From positions 1 through 7,481 of the forward strand of contig JALSMC010000271.1 in the NCBI GenBank assembly GCA_026987995.1: 7,481 bases of DNA, given 5' to 3'. The position numbers were made by a program, and so were the translations under genes. The notes beneath the pieces were generated by a model that had not been told where the DNA came from, did no database searches, and worked only from the letters and a program-made list of their open reading frames with translations. This DNA comes from Sulfurimonas sp. Its GTDB lineage: Bacteria > Campylobacterota > Campylobacteria > Campylobacterales > Sulfurimonadaceae. Shown here piece by piece: positions 1-7,001 of the stretch; the stretch's first letter is position 1; each line of letters begins with the position of its first letter.

Positions 1-549
1 GGAGAAATAAACAAAGAGATAGTTTCACTGCTTAACTCTCACTCTGCCAAAGCTATTGGTGTGAGTGGAAAAGATGCACACTTCATCAAAGCAGAAGCAA
101 AAGATTTTGCTAAGTGGGGACTAACGGGTAATATCACAGATGTAGATGCAGATGTAGTATGTAACCTTATCCGTGAAGGTTTTATCCCTGTTATCGCTCC
201 AATTGCTGCTGGTGCTGAGATGGGACATCCTGGTTTTAACATAAACGCAGACCTTTGTGCCTCGTATGTTGCAAAAGCAATAGGGGCAAATAAAATCATA
301 TTTTTAACAGATACATCAGGTGTGCTTAACAATGACAAAGAACTTTACTCTTCTTTAACTAAGGTAGAAGTAGAAGCACTTAAAGCCGATGGAACGATTC
401 ATGGTGGAATGGTACCAAAGGTTGATGCTTGTCTTGAAGCTATTGATGGTGGTGTTGCTAAAGCTCACATCATAGATGGTAGGTTGGAGCATTCTATGCT
501 TTTAGAACTTTTTACCTCTGAGGGTGTTGGAACGGAGATAATCGGTTAA
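1..549 (+). CDS. argB: Acetylglutamate kinase, 3' part (5' end outside window)
   Basis: ArgB phosphorylates N-acetyl-L-glutamate with ATP in the cytoplasm, the second step of arginine synthesis. The frame is open from base 1, so the GTG at 61 is an internal valine codon and not the start. The visible 182 residues correspond to the C-terminal 60 percent or so of a protein usually near 300 residues. Recognisable family segments are the substrate-site stretch INADLCASYVAKAIGA (from base 241), the nucleotide-site stretch IIFLTDTSGVL just after it, GGMVPKVDACLEAI (from about base 403), and the closing HIIDGRLEHSMLLELFTSEG with the usual GTEI end. The amino-acid kinase fold is therefore intact over this part. 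It ends 4 bases before the next gene, so readthrough into the downstream cluster is plausible. Whether it is the last gene of an arginine unit cannot be seen here. Identification is very secure; only the N-terminus is missing. Confidence 0.96.
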   Translation, partial: GEINKEIVSLLNSHSAKAIGVSGKDAHFIKAEAKDFAKWGLTGNITDVDADVVCNLIREGFIPVIAPIAAGAEMGHPGFNINADLCASYVAKAIGANKIIFLTDTSGVLNNDKELYSSLTKVEVEALKADGTIHGGMVPKVDACLEAIDGGVAKAHIIDGRLEHSMLLELFTSEGVGTEIIG

Positions 550-553
550 AAAT

Positions 554-973
554 ATGCAAATGATTTTACATATTTTTATCACTTTTTTTTTACTTTTTAG
601 CACACTTGATGCTATTGAGTTCACTGATATGTATGAAATATCTGCCAAAAAGGATGAATCAACAAAATTTCTTGTAAACTATAGTACTTATGTTCGAGAA
701 TTTAAATTTCGATGGACACTTTATGTCAACGAAGGTTTGGTACTTTTTCACTCATATGATGCTAAATTAGGGCAAAAAGTACTCTATCTAAATACAACAA
801 ATCAAAGTTTTAAGGTTTTTCTAAAACAGCAAAATAATGGTAGATATGAAGCACCTTACCTTTTAGTAAAGTTTAAAGAGTTTGATTTTAAAGAAAATAG
901 AGCAAAGTTTGAAGTTTTTTTATCTGATAAAAGATCGCAAATAAAATTAGAAAAAGTTGAGAAGAAGGGCTAA
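554..973 (+). CDS. Small probably exported protein of unknown function
   Basis: I do not recognise a named domain in this 139-residue protein. The N-terminus has a hydrophobic core (about residues 4 to 17, ILHIFITFFLLFST) followed by LDA, which looks like a Sec signal peptide or membrane anchor. Its n-region is odd because it has no Lys or Arg. The remaining roughly 120 residues have no cysteine, are rich in Lys, Phe and Tyr, and show alternating hydrophobic and polar residues that suggest a beta-rich periplasmic domain. An in-frame TAA at 539-541 limits the start to ATG 554 or ATG 560. Neither has a good Shine-Dalgarno sequence: the nearest GGAG, at 534-537, is 16 bases from ATG 554. Translation coupled to the argB stop is therefore likely. 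Three sampled 60-base lines are only 23 to 27 percent GC, against 32 to 43 percent in two ispB lines. The stop overlaps the next start by one base. C. jejuni has a putative exported protein at the equivalent place (Cj0540, from memory), so it is probably a real lineage-specific gene. Confidence 0.8.
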   Translation: MQMILHIFITFFLLFSTLDAIEFTDMYEISAKKDESTKFLVNYSTYVREFKFRWTLYVNEGLVLFHSYDAKLGQKVLYLNTTNQSFKVFLKQQNNGRYEAPYLLVKFKEFDFKENRAKFEVFLSDKRSQIKLEKVEKKG

Positions 974-1860
974 TGAAAAGAGTAGAACAAGAGATAGCAA
1001 GACTTATAAAAGAGATAGACTATGATGAAGTAACTGCACTTTATAGTACCTTGAGTGGTGGCAAACGCCTACGTGCAAAACTAATACTCAAAATTGCACC
1101 CGATCATAAAGATGCACCTCTTTTAGCAGCTATTGTAGAACTTATCCATGGGGCATCACTTTTACATGATGATGTGATAGATGATGCGATGACACGTCGT
1201 GGTGTCACTTCTGTAAACGCGAGTAGTGGTAGTAAAGTAGCTGTAATGCTTGGTGATATCTTATACTCAAAAGCTTTTACCGAACTTGTCGCGTTTGACA
1301 AAGATGTCGCTCAAACTATCGCCGCTTCTGTTACAGCACTTAGTAAAGGTGAAATGATGGATGTGAAGATGGCTGAGAACTTTAACTCAGATGAAGCACT
1401 TTATCTTGATATGCTCTATCTTAAAACAGCAACACTCATAGAAGCAGCAGCAAAAGCAAGTGCTCTTTTAGCGGCTAAAGATGCCCATAAACATGCACTT
1501 TATGGTCGTAACCTTGGACTCTCTTTTCAGATAATTGATGATATTTTAGATATTACAGCAACAGAGGAAGTTCTTGGAAAACCTGCTATGAATGACTTTA
1601 TAGAGGGAAAATGTACTCTGCCATATATTTACCTTTATGAAAAGTTAAATGCAGAGGATAAAAAATACTTAGTTTCATTACATACAAAAGAGACAACTAA
1701 AGATGAAACACTCTGGATAAAAGAGAAAATGAAAGAGTATAAAACAGTTGAGAAGTCATTTGAACTTGCACAAAAACTCTCAAATGAAGCGAAAACTGCA
1801 ATGAGTGAAGATAGTGAACTTGTTGCAATTTTAGAAACTATGATAAAGAGAACTTTTTAA
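973..1860 (+). CDS. ispB: Long-chain polyprenyl diphosphate synthase (IspB type)
   Basis: This cytoplasmic trans-isoprenyl diphosphate synthase adds isopentenyl diphosphate units to an allylic primer, making the side chain of the respiratory quinone. The 295-residue protein has the full family layout: GGKRLR at 29-34, the first aspartate-rich motif DDVID at 66-70 within LLHDDVIDD, the KT pair at 151-152, and the second aspartate-rich motif DDILD at 189-193 preceded by FQ. The residues five and four positions before the first motif are Ala61 and Ser62. In this family small residues there permit long products, while bulky aromatics there stop at short chains, so a long product is expected. Campylobacterota typically use menaquinone-6, so a hexaprenyl or longer product is plausible, but length cannot be read from sequence. 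ATG 973 overlaps the preceding stop (TAATG), with a purine-rich GAGAAGAAGG at 959-968. Product class is secure; the symbol is the one usually given to this orthologue. Confidence 0.93.
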   Translation: MKRVEQEIARLIKEIDYDEVTALYSTLSGGKRLRAKLILKIAPDHKDAPLLAAIVELIHGASLLHDDVIDDAMTRRGVTSVNASSGSKVAVMLGDILYSKAFTELVAFDKDVAQTIAASVTALSKGEMMDVKMAENFNSDEALYLDMLYLKTATLIEAAAKASALLAAKDAHKHALYGRNLGLSFQIIDDILDITATEEVLGKPAMNDFIEGKCTLPYIYLYEKLNAEDKKYLVSLHTKETTKDETLWIKEKMKEYKTVEKSFELAQKLSNEAKTAMSEDSELVAILETMIKRTF

Positions 1861-3101
1861 TGCACTACTTAAATATAAGCTTTACCCATAAAAACTCAAC
1901 ACTAGAAATACGAGAAAAACTTTCATACCCCGATAATGAAAACAAACAAGGATGTCTGAGTAAAATACTTAGTTGCGATGCTATTACGGAAGCTATACTT
2001 ATCTCCACATGTAATAGGATGGAAATAATTTGTAATTGTACTGATATATCAGCTGCAACTATGCATATACTTCAAGCACTTGAGCAGCGTTCTAATATTA
2101 GTATTGAAGAACTTGAAGGTCGTGCTGATATTTTTGATGATAGTTCTGCTATTCACCATCTTTTTAGTGTTGCTGCTTCACTAGACTCCATAGTTATAGG
2201 TGAGACACAAATTGTAGGACAGCTCAAAGATGCTTTTCGTTTTGCTTATGATAATGGATTTTGCTCAAAAAAACTTGCAAGTGCAATGAAGGCTGCGTTT
2301 AAGTGTGCTGCAAAAGTGAGAAATGCAACTGATATCTCTTCAAAACCTGTCTCTACTGCAAGTGTCGCGGTCAATCAACTCAAGTCTTTAGTTGATGATG
2401 TAACAGGCAAAAAAGCTCTTATAATTGGAACGGGTGAGATGAGTGAAATTACTGCAAAACATTTGGTAAATGCAGGTGCGGATGTCTACATCATGAACCG
2501 TACAAAGCACAAAGCTGAGGCACTTGCAAAAGAGTGTGGCACTAAGGTCATAGACTTTAGTGAACTGGCAACAGCCGTAAACGAGTTTGAGATACTCTAT
2601 ACTGCGACATCTGCTCCTGAGCCAATTATTACTGATGCGATTATAGAGGCGAGAGATTTTGATAGGTATTGGTTTGATTTGGCACTACCTCGTGATATTC
2701 ATTATAATAAAGGTGAGCGTATTCATCTTTTTGTAATTGATGATCTGAAGTTGATAGTAGACGATAATCTTGCTTCGCGTGAGATTGCATCGCGTGCAGC
2801 ACATGGAATCATCGGTCGAGCTATTGTAGAGTTTTTTGAGTGGGTAAGTACACAAGACTTAGAACCTCTTATAAAAGAGATATATACTCGTGCAGACACG
2901 GCAGCAAAAGAAGAGAGTACGAGAGCTATTGAAGCGGGATATATTCCAAAAGAGTATGAAGCAGAAGCTCAAAAAATGTGTGAACAAGCACTCAAACGAT
3001 TTTTACATGAGTTCACAACAAATATGCGAAATGCAAAAGAAGATACACACACAGAACTAATAAGTGGAGCAATGGCTTCAATGATGAAAGAAAAAGTTTA
3101 A
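1860..3101 (+). CDS. hemA: Glutamyl-tRNA reductase
   Basis: HemA reduces the glutamate of Glu-tRNA(Glu) with NADPH to glutamate-1-semialdehyde, the first committed and usually rate-controlling step of the C5 route to 5-aminolevulinate and heme. The 413-residue length fits the family. The catalytic cysteine is Cys51 in STCNRME (49-55). The family signature lies at about 100-124 ([20 protein letters not shown] and following, including His100). The NADPH-binding Rossmann domain begins near 185 with GTGEMS (190-195), and NRT at 213-215 is also typical. The C-terminal part (about 310-413) is the helical dimerisation region. ATG 1860 shares its A with the ispB stop, has AAAGAG at 1845-1850, and gives the N-terminus LNISFTHKN, which resembles epsilonproteobacterial HemA proteins. 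The enzyme's partner HemL is not in the window, but HemC is three genes downstream. I see no frame break or missing catalytic residue. Confidence 0.97.
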   Translation: MHYLNISFTHKNSTLEIREKLSYPDNENKQGCLSKILSCDAITEAILISTCNRMEIICNCTDISAATMHILQALEQRSNISIEELEGRADIFDDSSAIHHLFSVAASLDSIVIGETQIVGQLKDAFRFAYDNGFCSKKLASAMKAAFKCAAKVRNATDISSKPVSTASVAVNQLKSLVDDVTGKKALIIGTGEMSEITAKHLVNAGADVYIMNRTKHKAEALAKECGTKVIDFSELATAVNEFEILYTATSAPEPIITDAIIEARDFDRYWFDLALPRDIHYNKGERIHLFVIDDLKLIVDDNLASREIASRAAHGIIGRAIVEFFEWVSTQDLEPLIKEIYTRADTAAKEESTRAIEAGYIPKEYEAEAQKMCEQALKRFLHEFTTNMRNAKEDTHTELISGAMASMMKEKV

Positions 3102-3104
3102 GGA
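3099..3104 (+). promoter_or_regulatory. Ribosome binding site for proS (decides a GTG start)
   Basis: TAAGGA overlaps the hemA stop codon and sits 7 bases before GTG 3112. It supports GTG as the proS start, which also gives the family-typical N-terminus RRSKAFIPT. It is one of the two clearest Shine-Dalgarno sequences in the window. Confidence 0.7.
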
Positions 3105-3111
3105 AAAATTA

Positions 3112-4815
3112 GTGAGAAGAAGTAAAGCATTTATACCAACAAGTAAAGAAGCACCATCAGATGCATCGTTAGCGAGTCATATATTTTTAGCAAGAGCAGG
3201 GTTTATCTCTCAAAGTGCTGCGGGACTTTATAACTATATGCCTCTTGCAAAGCGAGTTATTAAAAAGATAGAAGCTATAGTAAATGAAGAGATGACGAAG
3301 GTAGGGGCACAAGAGGTTGAACTCTCATTTGTAACACCAGCTGAGTTATGGGAAAAAAGTGGAAGAATAGAGAAGTTTGGAAAAGAACTCCTGCGTTTTC
3401 GCGATAGAAAAGACAATATGTTTGTTCTAGGACCAACTCATGAAGAGATGATGGTTGAACTCATCAAAAATCGTGTAACTTCATATAAGAACCTGCCACT
3501 TAATTTGTACCAGATAAAAACAAAGTTCCGTGATGAAGCGAGACCGCGTTTTGGGCTTATGCGTGGACGTGAGTTTATCATGAAAGATGGTTACTCTTTT
3601 CACTCTAGTGAAGAAGATTTAGACCGTGAATTTACAGAGATGGAAGCGGCATATAAAAAAATATTGACTCGTTTAGGGCTTGATTACCGTGTAGTTGAAG
3701 CTGATAGTGGTGCTATTGGTGGAAGTGGAAGTAAAGAGCTTATGGTTATAGCTGATAGTGGTGAAGATACTATAGCAGTCTGTTCTAAGTGTGAATATGG
3801 TGCAAATATTGAAGCTGCTGTAAGTGGAGAGCGTAAAGTTATACCTGAGGCTCCAGAGGCTGTATTTAACAAGTTCGCTACGCCAGATGTAAAAAGTATA
3901 GAAGATTTAGCTGCATTTTTCAAAATAGACCCTTACTATACAGTGAAATGTGTAGCGAAAAAACTTATTTACGAAAAGGAAAGTGAAATTGTACTTTTCT
4001 TCCTTCGTGGATCTGATAATCTTCAAGAAGTAAAAGCTGTAAACGCAGCGGGTGCTTTAGAGATAGAAGATGTGAATGAAGAGGAGTTAAAAGCTTTAGG
4101 ATTAGTTCCTGGGTTTATAGGTCCACTTGATCAAGACAAAGCAAAACATGTGATAGATATTACACTAAAAAATGCAGCAAATTTAGTTTGTGGTGCAAAT
4201 GAACTTGATTATCACTTTGTTGGAGCAGATTTGTCTGTTATAAGTGATGTTGCATACTTCGCTGACATTGTAGAAGTAAATGCAGGCGATTCTTGTCCAA
4301 AATGTGATGGAGAACTTTCATTTACAAAAGGTATAGAAGTTGGACATATCTTTAAACTCGGAACTACTTATGCAAAGGCTCTAAAAGCAGAGTACTTAGA
4401 TGAAAACGGAAAAGCACAGCCGTTTATCATGGGAACTTACGGTATGGGAATCTCGCGTTTAGTGGCTTCTGTGATAGAACAGCATCATGATGAAAATGGT
4501 TGTATCTGGACAAAAGCAACTGCACCATATATGGTAAACATCATGGTAAGTAATATCAAAGATGAAGCACAGATGGCAGCGGGAGAAAAGCTCTATAAAG
4601 AGCTTCAAGATGCAGGTGTTGAAGTTATCTTAGATGATAGAAAAGAACGCTTCGGTTTTAAGATGAAAGATGCTGAACTCATTGGTTTTCCATATACTGT
4701 TATCATCGGTAAAGAGCTTGTAAATGGAAATGTTCAGGTTTATGATAGAGTCTCGACTGAGAAAACAGCTGTCAGTGCAGATGAAATATTTACTAAAGTG
4801 ATGGAACTCATTTAA
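3112..4815 (+). CDS. proS: Prolyl-tRNA synthetase, bacterial type with editing domain
   Basis: This cytoplasmic class II synthetase charges tRNA(Pro) with proline. At 567 residues it is a full-length bacterial-type enzyme. The catalytic core covers about 1-220 and 405-465. Visible elements are motif 1 near 38-76, the LGPTHEE loop (106-112), motif 2 with the catalytic Arg in [11 protein letters not shown] (138-148) followed by [13 protein letters not shown], and motif 3 in [10 protein letters not shown] (441-450). The inserted editing domain (about 228-400) keeps Lys279 (TVK) and His368 (GANELDYHF), which match the positions known for E. coli removal of mischarged alanine. A CxxC pair flanks each end of that domain, Cys224/Cys227 and Cys395/Cys398, as in a zinc-ribbon-like base; E. 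coli ProRS lacks it, though I believe other bacteria have it. The anticodon-binding domain is about 470-567. The GTG start has a good ribosome site. It sits between hemA and fxsA with 10-base and 1-base gaps. Confidence 0.97.
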   Translation: MRRSKAFIPTSKEAPSDASLASHIFLARAGFISQSAAGLYNYMPLAKRVIKKIEAIVNEEMTKVGAQEVELSFVTPAELWEKSGRIEKFGKELLRFRDRKDNMFVLGPTHEEMMVELIKNRVTSYKNLPLNLYQIKTKFRDEARPRFGLMRGREFIMKDGYSFHSSEEDLDREFTEMEAAYKKILTRLGLDYRVVEADSGAIGGSGSKELMVIADSGEDTIAVCSKCEYGANIEAAVSGERKVIPEAPEAVFNKFATPDVKSIEDLAAFFKIDPYYTVKCVAKKLIYEKESEIVLFFLRGSDNLQEVKAVNAAGALEIEDVNEEELKALGLVPGFIGPLDQDKAKHVIDITLKNAANLVCGANELDYHFVGADLSVISDVAYFADIVEVNAGDSCPKCDGELSFTKGIEVGHIFKLGTTYAKALKAEYLDENGKAQPFIMGTYGMGISRLVASVIEQHHDENGCIWTKATAPYMVNIMVSNIKDEAQMAAGEKLYKELQDAGVEVILDDRKERFGFKMKDAELIGFPYTVIIGKELVNGNVQVYDRVSTEKTAVSADEIFTKVMELI

Positions 4816-4816
4816 T

Positions 4817-5248
4817 ATGGTTTACTTTATCATTTATCTCTTTTTAGAAGTATTACTCTCTGTAAGTATCTCTTCTACTCTTGGTGGTTTACTAACCTTT
4901 GTAGAGATAATGGTAAGTGCGGGAGTAGGTGTAAGCATACTTATAAACTTTAGAAAAACTCTTGTTGAGAATATGACGGCAGTTTCGTATAACTGTATAG
5001 ATTTAGCACAGTTTCAGCGTTTAAATCTATTTACACTCTTTGGAGCAGTTTTACTTATTATTCCTGGTTTTTTAACAGATATAATCGGAATTTTGATGCA
5101 GTTTAGTGTATTTACGAGTATGTTGGTTAACCGTTATAATGTAAAATCAGGAAACTGTGATGAGCAAGCTCATCCACAAAACAATTTAAAAAAGGATTCA
5201 GATGTCATTGATGTTGAAATTATTAGCACTCACACTACTATTAACTAG
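4817..5248 (+). CDS. fxsA: FxsA-family integral membrane protein
   Basis: FxsA proteins are small inner-membrane proteins. In E. coli FxsA is named for relieving F-plasmid exclusion of phage T7 when overproduced, and its normal role is poorly known. This 143-residue protein has hydrophobic segments at about 2-20, 22-44 and 71-104. The family signature is present as LLIIPGFLTDIIGIL (79-93), with the central PGFLTD at 83-88. A polar tail follows, and its DVIDVEI (129-135) resembles the acidic end found in many FxsA proteins. The start lies 2 bases past the proS stop with no clear Shine-Dalgarno sequence, which suggests translational coupling. The last 47 bases also encode the start of the next gene. 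C. jejuni has an integral membrane protein at this place between proS and hemC (Cj0544, from memory). The family call is good; the symbol is by family only, and a role tied to heme or respiration is not shown by the sequence. Confidence 0.85.
   Translation: MVYFIIYLFLEVLLSVSISSTLGGLLTFVEIMVSAGVGVSILINFRKTLVENMTAVSYNCIDLAQFQRLNLFTLFGAVLLIIPGFLTDIIGILMQFSVFTSMLVNRYNVKSGNCDEQAHPQNNLKKDSDVIDVEIISTHTTIN
5191..5196 (+). promoter_or_regulatory. Ribosome binding site inside fxsA for the downstream Dsb-like gene
   Basis: AAAGGA lies 5 bases before ATG 5202 and within the fxsA tail. It favours ATG 5202 over the second in-frame ATG at 5211, which would be 14 bases away, and so supports a true 47-base gene overlap. 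Confidence 0.6.
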
Positions 5249-6035
5249 TGGAGTATATGCAAAGAGTACAAGCCAAAAAATTGAGAGTTATTTGCTAGAT
5301 AAGTATGAAGATAATCCAAAGATAAAGACTATTATAGTTAAAGTTGAAGAGGTAAAACCACTTCCTGATTTAAAAGGATGGGATGCTTACATAGTAGGTC
5401 TAAAAGCTACTCTTAAAAATAAACCAAAAGAGCTAATCAAGCAAAAAGCTATCTGGTTTTCCAATGGAATAGCTATTACACAAGAACTTACAAGCCTTAG
5501 CAATGGTTCTAATTATATTGATGATATAAAACCGAGTATTAAAGATTCTGAATATTCAAAAGAGAACCTAGTGTATGGTAATGAGAATGCAAAGCATAAG
5601 GTAGTAATTTTTTCAGATCCATTATGCCCATTTTGTAGAGACTTTGCTCCTGATTCTCTTAGATATATGAAAAGGTATCCAAATAAATTTGCAGTTTATT
5701 ATTATCATTTCCCTCTTTTACGCATTCATCCTGCATCAGCTATTATAACTCGTGCTGCTATAGTGGCAGAGCGACAGGGTATTAAAGATGTAAGTATCAA
5801 AATGTACGATATTGAAGTAAGTGCTAGAGAAAAAAGTGTAGATAAAATACTTGCTGCATTTAACAAGGTTGTAGGATCACATGTAGTGGAAAAAGATGTT
5901 CAAGATCCATCTATTAGTGCTGCTATAAACCGTGATACACAGTTTGCTAACAACTTGTTTGTAAGTGGAACACCTACTATATATTTTGATGGTAAAATTG
6001 ACAAAACAAGAAAAAAATTTAAGACAGTAAAGTAA
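5202..6035 (+). CDS. Periplasmic thiol-disulfide oxidoreductase, DsbC/DsbG-like
   Basis: This 277-residue protein probably forms, reduces or isomerises disulfides in periplasmic proteins. A Sec signal peptide is clear: Lys6, a leucine-rich core, and a cut after VYA at 20. Residues about 21-120 form an N-terminal region resembling the dimerisation domain of DsbC-type proteins. The thioredoxin fold starts near 131 (KHKVVIFSDP) with active site CPFC at 142-145, and the cis-proline loop is GTPT at 256-259 (Pro258). Between them lies the helical insert typical of DsbA/DsbC proteins. E. coli DsbC has CGYC and DsbG CPYC, both with Thr before the cis-proline, whereas DsbA has CPHC with Val. The CPFC plus Thr pair therefore points to DsbG/DsbC-like reductase or isomerase use rather than DsbA-like oxidation, although dimeric Campylobacterota relatives such as HP0231 can act as oxidases. 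The active-site pair are the only cysteines. The start overlaps fxsA by 47 bases. The exact activity is uncertain. Confidence 0.88.
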   Translation: MSLMLKLLALTLLLTSGVYAKSTSQKIESYLLDKYEDNPKIKTIIVKVEEVKPLPDLKGWDAYIVGLKATLKNKPKELIKQKAIWFSNGIAITQELTSLSNGSNYIDDIKPSIKDSEYSKENLVYGNENAKHKVVIFSDPLCPFCRDFAPDSLRYMKRYPNKFAVYYYHFPLLRIHPASAIITRAAIVAERQGIKDVSIKMYDIEVSAREKSVDKILAAFNKVVGSHVVEKDVQDPSISAAINRDTQFANNLFVSGTPTIYFDGKIDKTRKKFKTVK

Positions 6036-6038
6036 GTA

Positions 6039-6998
6039 ATGAAAAAAATAACAATAGCAACAAGGGTTTCAGATTTAGCACTTTGGCAAGCATACCATAT
6101 ACAAGAAAGAATTGAGACTGCATACCCTGAGATAGAAGTAGTACTTAATAAAATAGTAAGTAATGGCGATAAAATTTTAGATAAACCTCTTGCACTTATC
6201 GGTGGTAAAGGTCACTTTACTAAAGAACTTGAAGATGCAATGCTAAGAGGCGAAGCGGATATCGCAGTACACTCGCTTAAAGATGTACCGACTTACATAC
6301 CTGAGGGTTTAGACTTATGTGCAGTAACACAGAGACAAGATCAAAGCGATGTTTTTTTATCTCATAAGTTTACAAGTTTAGAAGATTTACCTATTGGGGC
6401 TGTTGTTGGAACAACCTCACTTAGACGCCGTATGCAACTTTTGCAACAAAGACCTGACTTAAAAGTAAAAGATTTACGTGGGAATGTTAATACGAGACTT
6501 CGAAAATTAAGTGAAGGTCAGTATGATGCTATTATCCTCGCATGGATTGGACTCAACCGTTTAGACTTACTCAAAGACATCCCTTTCGCGCAGAAGCTTT
6601 CCCTTGATATGATGATACCTCCTATGGGTCAAGCGGCTTTAGGAATCGAGATAGTTTGTGGTAATGATAAAGTTCGAGAAGTAGCAGAGTCACTTAAAGA
6701 CACAGATACATATGCTTGTACCGTGATAGAACGCCAATTTATCTCTAAAATTGGAGCAGGGTGTTCTGCTCCTGTTGCTTGTAATGCTGTAGTAAACGCA
6801 GGTGAAGTTACTTTTAGAGTTATGCTTGGTTTTCCTGATGGAACAAACATTATGCAAGAAAAAGTTGTAAAACCTTTGAGCGAATGTGAAAACTTAGGTG
6901 AAGAACTTGCAAAGAAAATGATAGATGCAGGTGCTTTAGAACTTTTAGAAAATGCAGCAAAAATAGCATTTAAAGATGAAATGCCACAAAGACTCTAA
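6039..6998 (+). CDS. hemC: Hydroxymethylbilane synthase (porphobilinogen deaminase)
   Basis: HemC joins four porphobilinogen molecules into the linear tetrapyrrole hydroxymethylbilane in the cytoplasm, the step that feeds uroporphyrinogen III and heme. The 319-residue protein is of normal length. The dipyrromethane cofactor attaches to Cys242 in GAGCSAPVA (239-247). The catalytic aspartate is Asp82 in HSLKDVP (78-84). Arginine-rich substrate-binding segments are present in TTSLRRRMQLL (125-135) and DLRGNVNTRL (145-154). The N-terminal loop reads ATRVSDLALWQ (7-17), where many homologues have a Pro or Gln in place of Asp12; Arg9, Ser11 and the LALWQ core are kept. ATG 6039 is 4 bases past the previous stop and its Shine-Dalgarno sequence is weak (TAAG only), so coupling to the upstream gene is likely. 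It shares a cluster with hemA but is separated from it by three genes. Function is secure. Confidence 0.97.
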   Translation: MKKITIATRVSDLALWQAYHIQERIETAYPEIEVVLNKIVSNGDKILDKPLALIGGKGHFTKELEDAMLRGEADIAVHSLKDVPTYIPEGLDLCAVTQRQDQSDVFLSHKFTSLEDLPIGAVVGTTSLRRRMQLLQQRPDLKVKDLRGNVNTRLRKLSEGQYDAIILAWIGLNRLDLLKDIPFAQKLSLDMMIPPMGQAALGIEIVCGNDKVREVAESLKDTDTYACTVIERQFISKIGAGCSAPVACNAVVNAGEVTFRVMLGFPDGTNIMQEKVVKPLSECENLGEELAKKMIDAGALELLENAAKIAFKDEMPQRL

Positions 6999-7001
6999 TC
7001 G

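Noticed and set aside
39..338. 99-codon open frame on the - strand over argB
   Set aside because: Antisense to strongly conserved ArgB coding sequence, with no domain seen. The same reasoning applies to the other - strand frames at 1104-1301, 3234-3416, 3684-3923 and 6629-6850.
61..549. GTG at 61 as the argB start
   Set aside because: The frame is open upstream to base 1 with ArgB-like coding sequence, and a start here would remove over a third of the kinase.
550..553. Terminator or promoter between argB and the next gene
   Set aside because: Only 4 bases separate the genes, and I see no GC-rich hairpin followed by a T run at the end of argB.
2703..2708. TATAAT inside hemA as a promoter
   Set aside because: It is about 400 bases before the next gene start and lies in conserved hemA coding sequence, so it is probably a chance match in AT-rich DNA.
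2775..2798. Repeated TCGCGTG within hemA
   Set aside because: The two copies encode the two SR pairs of ASREIASRA, a normal HemA segment, so this is coding and not a regulatory or mobile repeat.
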